Under the pieces are notes generated by a model. The model saw only the letters and a program-made list of their open reading frames with translations, did not search any database and had not been told where the DNA came from. Source: Dyadobacter fermentans DSM 18053 (GTDB lineage Bacteria; Bacteroidota; Bacteroidia; Cytophagales; Spirosomataceae). From it: a DNA stretch of 64,000 nt. Position 1 is the first letter of the stretch, and the number at the start of each line of letters is the position of its first letter. The stretch is taken from NCBI RefSeq assembly GCF_000023125.1, contig NC_013037.1:5992501-6056500 (forward strand). The letters are read 5' to 3'. Shown here in pieces: positions 63,417 to 64,000 of the stretch. A program made the position numbers and the translations under genes.

Positions 63417-64000
63417 TTATGCAGATGCAGACGTACCTGCAATTGAAGACCTAAAAATCTTTTTGAATAACCTCTTGCCTGTTTTCTGGCTAAAACAAGC
63501 CAAGCGTAAATATCTTTCTTCGAGTTTGAAAGGCAGTTGAGGTGTCAGGTAATCCAGGTATTTCCAAAACTCAATATCTGCCCGTTCGAATGGAAAGAAT
63601 ATCGTGGGTGAACATGAGTTGCTTTTCGACAACCACATTATGAGATTCGAACGGTATTCCTGATCCGGTAGCACTTTGTAAGTTTGACTATCTTTTAACA
63701 GGAAATTGTAAGAGATAGATAATTGAAGAGCGCTCATTTGCGACTTAGGAATAGGGCTATTATTACTCATGTAATTTATGGCTTCCCAAAATTTGTTTTT
63801 TGAAAAACTCCATCTATACACGTTTGTCGAGTGTGGATCGCGACTTGGATAGTGATATGCGATTGGCATTTTCATTCCTGAACCGAAAAGGATTTCAGTT
63901 CTCTCAATTATCTCGTTGCGTGCGTGTGTTGGATCTGCTGGGTCCATTTCAGCGTGTACCGATAGTTGAACTTCATTTGGTTCGTCCAGCCTGGTGGTAG
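63417..64000 (-). CDS. unknown protein, 5' end outside the window
   Basis: The reading frame stays open from its stop at 63417 to the right edge (at least 194 codons), with no stop beyond the ATG at 63947, so the start probably lies outside the window. Residues visible include EPNEVQLSVHAEMDPADPTH, YRWSFSKNKFWEAINYM and FWKYLDYLTPQLPFKLEERY, with a basic C-terminus (TGKRLFKKIFRSS). There is no signal or membrane segment in the visible part. Codon use is more AT-rich than in the flanking genes. I do not recognise a family. Confidence 0.6.
   Translation of the reverse strand, partial: TTRLDEPNEVQLSVHAEMDPADPTHARNEIIERTEILFGSGMKMPIAYHYPSRDPHSTNVYRWSFSKNKFWEAINYMSNNSPIPKSQMSALQLSISYNFLLKDSQTYKVLPDQEYRSNLIMWLSKSNSCSPTIFFPFERADIEFWKYLDYLTPQLPFKLEERYLRLACFSQKTGKRLFKKIFRSSIAGTSASA

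Overview
The window looks like a chromosomal segment of a Bacteroidota bacterium of the order Cytophagales, with Dyadobacter or a close relative the best guess. The support is a SusC/SusD pair, a fused MurF-alanine racemase, a DUF2723 membrane protein, an Lnb (DUF4105) protein, secreted Gfo/Idh oxidoreductases with twin-arginine-like leaders, a PVC-type haem dehydrogenase, TAnnTTTG promoter boxes and few Shine-Dalgarno sites. Coding DNA is mostly GC-rich. The genus is inferred from gene content, not from a marker comparison.

Layout. 0-8.3 kb: a small secreted protein, then carbohydrate genes: a Gfo/Idh oxidoreductase, a minus-strand operon (heparinase II/III-like lyase, sugar isomerase, PQQ dehydrogenase with cytochrome c) and a secreted Gfo/Idh protein. 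8.3-16.8 kb: tsaE, alanine dehydrogenase, two unknown proteins, an ABC exporter pair and a DUF2723 protein. 17-20 kb: an accessory island with a toxin-like lipoprotein followed by three intact small paralogous surface proteins and one decayed copy. 20-24.7 kb: a secreted endonuclease/phosphatase-fold protein, grpE-dnaJ, queG and DUF1761. 25-39 kb: SusC, SusD, an FG-GAP/ASPIC lipoprotein, an outer-membrane barrel, a PIN-type toxin-antitoxin pair, a ThuA-like protein and a 1055-residue SGNH/haem-dehydrogenase/HEAT/cytochrome c protein. 39-56 kb: an unknown membrane protein, gyrB, ppk1, the usp-corA-murF/alr operon, a dicarboxylate symporter, an ArsC-like protein, a THUMP-like methyltransferase and acs. 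56-64 kb: a tiny FeoB-associated Cys-rich protein, a DinB/YfiT protein, the PCD-rsmI-lnb-suhB operon, osmC-thyA-TRIC, DUF2911, a Nudix hydrolase and a gene running off the right edge.

How the genes work together. Much of the accessory content fits uptake and oxidation of polysaccharide-derived sugars: SusCD import, a polysaccharide lyase, isomerases, Gfo/Idh oxidoreductases and two cytochrome-bearing periplasmic dehydrogenases that could pass electrons to the respiratory chain. The rest is housekeeping: tRNA and rRNA modification, chaperones, gyrase, cell wall, lipoprotein acylation and thymidylate synthesis.

The most unusual part is 17.2-19.9 kb. A lipoprotein with a sharply more AT-rich C-terminal domain is followed by a tandem array of small related lipoproteins, which resembles a polymorphic effector with duplicated immunity genes. 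Also notable are intergenic elements built from 7-base repeats in inverted arms (10.04-10.18 kb and 13.61-13.68 kb) and a nested repeat at 55.6-55.9 kb. I saw no tRNA, rRNA, CRISPR array, transposase or integrase.
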